NCBI GenBank assembly: GCA_017469115.1
Contig: JAFUGY010000093.1
Coordinates: forward strand, 1-64,000
Source of the DNA: Oscillospiraceae bacterium
GTDB lineage: Bacteria > Bacillota > Clostridia > Oscillospirales > Oscillospiraceae
Length of the DNA stretch: 64,000 nucleotides
Reading direction: 5' to 3'
Part shown: in pieces, positions 60,258 through 64,000 of the stretch
How the letters are laid out: each line of letters begins with the position of its first letter
How positions within the stretch are numbered: the first letter of the stretch is position 1
Made by a program: the position numbers and the translations under genes
Notes under the pieces: generated by a model
The model's database searches: none
What the model was told of the DNA's origin: nothing
Seen by the model: only the letters and a program-made list of their open reading frames with translations

Positions 60258-61163
60258 ATGATAACGAAAGATCTTTTCGGTCCGTATGATCGTTATACTC
60301 TCTCCAATGAAGAGCTGGAAGTTTCAGTGATTACGCTCGGTGCTACTGTTGTCAGCTTGAAACATAAGGGGCAGGAGCGTGCCGTCTGCTATGATAATCC
60401 TTCCGACGCTCTTGCCGGTCACGGCTTCCTGTGCAAGGCGGTCGGCCGCTATGCAAACCGCATCGGCGGTGCTGCTTTTACGCTCAACGGAAAGCGCTAT
60501 GAACTCCCGGCAAATGAGCATGCCAATCAGCTGCACGGCGGCCCCAACTCGGTGGATAAGCGTGTATGGAAGGTAGAAATTCTCGAAGGCGAAGCCCTTT
60601 GCTTCTCTATCACCATGCCAGACGGGGATAACGGTTATCCCGGCAACCTCACCATGTCTGTTACCTATTCTCTGAGGGGTTCTGTTCTCCGTGTTGATTT
60701 TGGCGGAGAAACCGATCAGACCACCGTCTTTGCCCCTACTGTACATCCTTACTTTACACTGGGCGGCGCTTCCTGTCTGCAGGCAAAGATGCAGGTCAAT
60801 GCCTCCGGCCATCTGGAGGTTAATGAAGAGCTGATCCCATCCGGTGTGGTTCTCCCCTGCGAAGGAAAGTTCGATTTCAGCACCCTTCGGGAGGTTTGTG
60901 AGAATCTGGATGACTGCTTCGTTCTCTCTTCAGAGCATGCGTGCACTGTCGAGCAGAACGGAAACCGCATGGAAGTGTGGACAGATTTCCCCGCCCTTCA
61001 GATTTACACCGGTGCAAAGCTTCACGCCCCTTATCAGGCAAATCAGGGCATCGCTATTGAGCCGGAATTTTATCCCGACAGCCCCAACCATCCGGAATTT
61101 CCGTCAACGGTTCTCAACCCGGGTGACCGGTTCTGCAAATACGTCGAATATCGTTTCTTCTGA
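60258..61163 (+). CDS. galM: aldose 1-epimerase (galactose mutarotase)
   Basis: The 301-residue protein has YANRIGGAAFTLNGKRY near residue 66, the catalytic histidine regions HANQLHGGPN near 89 and TVHPYFTL near 163, and IAIEPEFYPDSPNHPEFP with the catalytic glutamate near the C-terminus. It interconverts alpha and beta anomers, here probably of galactose or glucose released by glycosidases. AAAGGCGAAAGG lies before ATG 60258. It is likely in the transketolase operon. Confidence 0.95.
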   Translation: MITKDLFGPYDRYTLSNEELEVSVITLGATVVSLKHKGQERAVCYDNPSDALAGHGFLCKAVGRYANRIGGAAFTLNGKRYELPANEHANQLHGGPNSVDKRVWKVEILEGEALCFSITMPDGDNGYPGNLTMSVTYSLRGSVLRVDFGGETDQTTVFAPTVHPYFTLGGASCLQAKMQVNASGHLEVNEELIPSGVVLPCEGKFDFSTLREVCENLDDCFVLSSEHACTVEQNGNRMEVWTDFPALQIYTGAKLHAPYQANQGIAIEPEFYPDSPNHPEFPSTVLNPGDRFCKYVEYRFF

Positions 61164-61183
61164 TTTTTTATTATAACCGACAG

Positions 61184-61209
61184 GGGAGGGGTTTATCCCC
61201 TCCCTTTTT
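61184..61209 (+). terminator. terminator after galM
   Basis: GGGAGGGG, TTTAT loop, CCCCTCCC and TTTTT; strong. Confidence 0.9.
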
Positions 61210-61332
61210 CATAAAAACGAAACGGCGGTATTCCGTCTCTGTCAGCTTGTGTGGAAGCATTGGAATCAAAGGCTTCGATTAGGTACCGCGAGCTGTCCGC
61301 CGTGTAGCGATTACGAGGTGGAGGCTCCTCCT

Positions 61333-62976
61333 ATGGTCTATCTCCCTGTCTCTCAAATCCTTCAGAATCCCGAACTCCCAAACGGCTGTGAGATCACAAG
61401 CCTCTGCATGCTTCTTCACTATCGTGGGTTTGATGTCGACAAATGTGACCTTGCCGACCGCTATCTTCCACGCACGGAATTCTGGTGGGGCACAGATCCC
61501 GATGTTGCCTATATGGGTAATCCGCATCTTGACGACGGTTCTCCCCAATGCGGATATTACTGCTTTGCCGGCCCGATTGTTGCAGCGGCAAAGGCCTACC
61601 TTGCCGATCAAGATGCTACGTCCGATTATCATGCGGTTGATCTCACCGACAATTTGTGCTTTCTGGTTATTCTGGGCATTCTTGTTGCGTTGGTTAATAA
61701 ATCCGGCGGTAGTGCGGCTTTCGGGCGCTGGGCGGAGAAGAATATCAAATCCCGCATTGGGGTTCAGATTGCAACTTTTATCCTCGGTGTTCTGATTTTT
61801 ATTGATGACTATTTCAACTGCCTGACAGTAGGTTCCGTCATGCGCCCCGTAACGGACAGGCAGAAGATCTCACGTGCTAAGCTTGCCTATCTCATCGATG
61901 CCACGGCAGCCCCGGTGTGCATGATCGCGCCGATCTCCTCCTGGGCAGCGGCGGTGGCAGGGGTGGCGAATGACCTCGGTACCGGTATTACCGGCATTGA
62001 ACTCTTTGTCCGTGCCATTCCGTATAACTTCTATTCTTTGTTGACGTTTGTGTTCATCCTTGCACTTGTTTCCATGGGTTTCGATTACGGCCCCATGGAG
62101 CTTGCCGAACGGGCAGCACACCTGAATGCGGATCTTGGTGCAATCGAAGGTACCGACGAAACGGATGGAAACCCCAAGGGGATCATTCTCGATCTGATTC
62201 TTCCCGTCTTGGTGTTGATCGTCGCTGTATTTTTCGCCATGCTCTATGCCGGCGGATTCTACGGGGAAACCGCATGGATCGGACCTGAGAATACAGGCAA
62301 TTTGATCGCGGCATTCGGCGATACCGATGCCTTTATTGCCCTCCCCTGGGGCGGTATGATTGCTCTTGTTTTTTCCTTCCTTTATTTCCTTCTCCGCCGT
62401 ACGGTAACCTTCAAAGAAATGACGGAGTGCATCCCTCAGGGCTTTGTGGCGATGGTGCCACCCATCCTCATCCTGGTGCTTGCTACTTCTCTGAAGACAA
62501 TGACATCTTCCCTCGGGGCCGCCCAATTTGTGCATGATCTGATGATCGGTGCTTCTTCCGGGCTTTACAGCCTCCTTCCGGCAGTCATCTTTGTTGTCGC
62601 TGTTATTCTTGCGTTTGCTACCGGGACCTCCTGGGGAACATTTGGAATTCTCATCCCGATTGTGACGGCTATCTTTCCGAGTGACAGCAAGCTTCTCATC
62701 ATCGGTATTTCTGCCTGCTTGGCAGGTGCGGTCTGCGGCGACCATTGCTCGCCCATTTCCGATACCACCATCATGGCATCTGCCGGAGCACAGGTGGAAC
62801 ATGTCCGGCATGTTTCCACGCAGCTTCCTTACGCCATGACGGTTGCTGCTGTGAGTTTCGTCACCTACATCGTAGCAGGATTTGCACAGAACTGGGTCAT
62901 TAGCATCATTACCGGTGTTGTTCTCACCATCGGCACGCTCTTTGTGCTTCGCAGTGTAACAGCCAAAAAATCCTGA
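61333..62976 (+). CDS. chimera: truncated C39-type peptidase joined to NhaC-family Na+/H+ antiporter
   Basis: Translation from ATG 61333 (GGAGG eight bases upstream) gives 547 residues. The first ~107 resemble a Peptidase_C39_2 domain (LPNGCEITSLCMLLHYRGFDV with the catalytic cysteine, FWWGTDPDVAYMGNP, GYYCFAGPI) but stop before the catalytic histidine region. At about residue 108 the protein switches into an NhaC-type carrier (FLVILGILVALVNKSGGSAA, FIDDYFNCLTVGSVMRPVTD, DHCSPISDTT) lacking its first two or three helices. Both halves are incomplete in a complementary way, so a deletion between two genes (or an assembly join) best explains it. Whether it yields a working carrier is doubtful. 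Confidence 0.8.
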   Translation: MVYLPVSQILQNPELPNGCEITSLCMLLHYRGFDVDKCDLADRYLPRTEFWWGTDPDVAYMGNPHLDDGSPQCGYYCFAGPIVAAAKAYLADQDATSDYHAVDLTDNLCFLVILGILVALVNKSGGSAAFGRWAEKNIKSRIGVQIATFILGVLIFIDDYFNCLTVGSVMRPVTDRQKISRAKLAYLIDATAAPVCMIAPISSWAAAVAGVANDLGTGITGIELFVRAIPYNFYSLLTFVFILALVSMGFDYGPMELAERAAHLNADLGAIEGTDETDGNPKGIILDLILPVLVLIVAVFFAMLYAGGFYGETAWIGPENTGNLIAAFGDTDAFIALPWGGMIALVFSFLYFLLRRTVTFKEMTECIPQGFVAMVPPILILVLATSLKTMTSSLGAAQFVHDLMIGASSGLYSLLPAVIFVVAVILAFATGTSWGTFGILIPIVTAIFPSDSKLLIIGISACLAGAVCGDHCSPISDTTIMASAGAQVEHVRHVSTQLPYAMTVAAVSFVTYIVAGFAQNWVISIITGVVLTIGTLFVLRSVTAKKS

Positions 62977-63007
62977 AAGCGGCTTACCACTGCCGATAGA
63001 TAACAAA

Positions 63008-63038
63008 TGCCTCCCTATCCATTGGGGAGGCAATTTTA
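63008..63038 (+). terminator. terminator after the NhaC chimera
   Basis: TGCCTCCC, nine-base loop, GGGAGGCA then ATTTTATT. Confidence 0.75.
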
Positions 63039-63119
63039 TTGGAGAATAGGATAATATTGAGGTTTTGTGTGGTCCTCATGAACTGCTTGTTGTGCATGGA
63101 TTACAGGGACAAATCAACA

Positions 63120-63761
63120 TTACAGAGAATCGCCTTTTTGCTTCAAACGCATCGCCTTATCCCGTCCGATTCCGCAGCCGGGATTGGAGAGAAAACAGTT
63201 ATGCTGACACCCGCCGCAGTGTTCTTCTCTCCGTGAAATGAGAAAGCGCTCCAGCGGCTGAATTTTCATCAAGCCCGTTCGTTGTACCACAAAGCCTCTG
63301 CTTCTTAACTGTTTGAGGAGCTCTTCCAGAAAGAGGGGATAGGTGATTACCAGGCTTTCGGTTCGTTGAGCTTTGTCGATGAACCGGTTTGCACGGCTTA
63401 CAACATCTGTAAGGGATTCTGCCTGTCGTGTATCCCCGTGCTTTTGCTGGGCTCTCGCTTTCCGCTTCCAGGTTTCCAGTGGGTAGAGGGTTTCCGTGTC
63501 AGAAAAGGAGCGGAGCGGAATTTCGTTCAGCAGAGGCTCTACGATTGGCGTGCAGGGAAGAAGCAGTTGCTCGGCAGTATCCTTCGCTAATCTGCCCTCC
63601 CCGATCCAAACGGTCTTTCCTTCCGGGTTGTATTTACGCCCGGTATACGGCAAAATGTTGGATTCCAGTTCCATACGCATCACAGCGTCAAATTCGGAGG
63701 AGCTGAATTTCCCTTCTGCACGCTTTTCAGGCTCTCCGGTGCATAAAATAGTAATGCTCAT
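63120..63761 (-). CDS. histidine-phosphatase-like protein with cysteine-rich C-terminus
   Basis: The 213-residue protein looks like a degenerate phosphoglycerate-mutase-type fold: an N-terminal beta strand (MSITILCTGEPEKRAEGKF), the LLNEIPLRSFSDTE region where active members read L-x-E-x-x-x-G, and a later helix. The R-H-G motif is absent, so catalysis is unlikely. The C-terminus has CGGCQHNCFLSNPGCGIG, five cysteines that may bind a metal. GGGAG lies before ATG 63761. No close named relative comes to mind. Confidence 0.6.
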   Translation of the reverse strand: MSITILCTGEPEKRAEGKFSSSEFDAVMRMELESNILPYTGRKYNPEGKTVWIGEGRLAKDTAEQLLLPCTPIVEPLLNEIPLRSFSDTETLYPLETWKRKARAQQKHGDTRQAESLTDVVSRANRFIDKAQRTESLVITYPLFLEELLKQLRSRGFVVQRTGLMKIQPLERFLISRREEHCGGCQHNCFLSNPGCGIGRDKAMRLKQKGDSL

Positions 63762-63787
63762 TGAAATCTCCCTCTGATCCAGCTGTT

Positions 63788-64000
63788 TTACAGACCAAAA
63801 ACATGGCGGACAAATTCCACCGAGCCTTTTGCATCGCGGTCAAGAGCTTCTTCGCTGATATCCGGGATGATATTTCTCCACACCTTAATCTCACTGCCGA
63901 TGGTTCCGCCTTTCATCACGAACGGCTCCATAACGGCAGCACCTTCATAGTGAATATCCCTTAACGCCTGACCGATTTCCTGCCAGGGCAGGCTTCCCTT
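63788..64000 (-). CDS. C-terminal end of a D-psicose/D-tagatose 3-epimerase-like protein (partial)
   Basis: The last 70 codons of a leftward gene whose start lies beyond the window. GSLPWQEIGQAL, YEGAAVMEPFVMKGG and SEIKVWRNI match the C-terminal part of TIM-barrel sugar 3-epimerases (DTE/allulose epimerase group), in which the glutamate of MEPF is a metal ligand. It would interconvert keto-sugars such as fructose and psicose. It ends 26 bases before the histidine-phosphatase-like gene on the same strand. Confidence 0.82.
   Translation of the reverse strand, partial: KGSLPWQEIGQALRDIHYEGAAVMEPFVMKGGTIGSEIKVWRNIIPDISEEALDRDAKGSVEFVRHVFGL

Noticed and set aside
61870..63033. 387-codon minus-strand frame opposite the NhaC part
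   Set aside because: Very His/Lys/Asp-rich antisense product with no domain; shadow of the carrier gene.

Overview
The window looks like a chromosomal segment from a strictly anaerobic clostridial Bacillota (Firmicutes), of the kind found in animal guts. The reasons are the Firmicutes-type gene orders rimP-nusA-ylxR-ylxQ-infB-rbfA-nrnA-truB-ribF and ylxM-ffh-rpsP-khpA, an NfnAB-type ferredoxin:NADP+ oxidoreductase pair, a RACo-type corrinoid activator, 2-hydroxyacyl-CoA dehydratase-type Fe-S proteins, strong AGGAGG ribosome binding sites and many TTG/GTG starts. The genus cannot be named from sequence alone. I saw no tRNA, rRNA or CRISPR array.

Layout. 1-9.5 kb: end of a probable alpha-galactosidase, then a leftward group (sugar:cation symporter with an in-frame stop, leucine-rich-repeat protein, unknown protein, SWIM/SNF2 helicase), then a rightward FUSC-type membrane protein and a Cof-type HAD phosphatase. 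9.5-19.6 kb and 25-26.4 kb: the most unusual part. A rightward operon encodes a CooC-type ATPase, two HgdB/HgdA-like double-cubane-type subunits, their ASKHA activator, a 59-residue membrane protein, a free-standing fragment-like homologue of acetyl-CoA synthase (ACS/CdhC), a histidine-rich small protein and a CooT-type nickel protein. Opposite and beside it are a cysteine-rich small protein, a single-chain methyltransferase-corrinoid fusion, a DUF2284 metal protein, a homocysteine methyltransferase-like protein and RACo. I infer a nickel- and corrinoid-linked methyl or C1 system powered by ATP-driven low-potential electron transfer; its substrate is unknown.

19.6-25 kb: an AT-richer insert of about 5.3 kb bounded by a perfect 79-bp direct repeat of the 3' end of the RACo gene. 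It carries a leftward operon: HTH regulator, membrane-anchored ImmA-like metalloprotease, zinc-ribbon membrane protein, secreted proteins, a short exported peptide and a secreted NucA/EndA-type nuclease. The insert separates RACo from its former convergent neighbour, the homocysteine methyltransferase-like gene. No integrase is visible.

26.4-46.2 kb: PMT-family mannosyltransferase, NagD-like phosphatase, SLOG protein, RecG, an ApbE lipoprotein, a ferredoxin-fused aldo/keto reductase, two secreted beta-helix proteins flanking a macrodomain protein, serine acetyltransferase, NfnAB, and cell-surface proteins (NlpC/P60 lipoprotein, C-type-lectin membrane protein, beta-lactamase-fold serine hydrolase, and a solute-binding lipoprotein whose domain order looks circularly permuted).

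46.2-58.4 kb: the translation/RNA operon with a leader hairpin, a WecB/TagA glycosyltransferase, a DEDD exonuclease, and the SRP-S16-KhpA operon. 58.4-64 kb: split transketolase, aldose 1-epimerase, a C39-peptidase/NhaC chimera, a histidine-phosphatase-like protein and the end of a sugar 3-epimerase.
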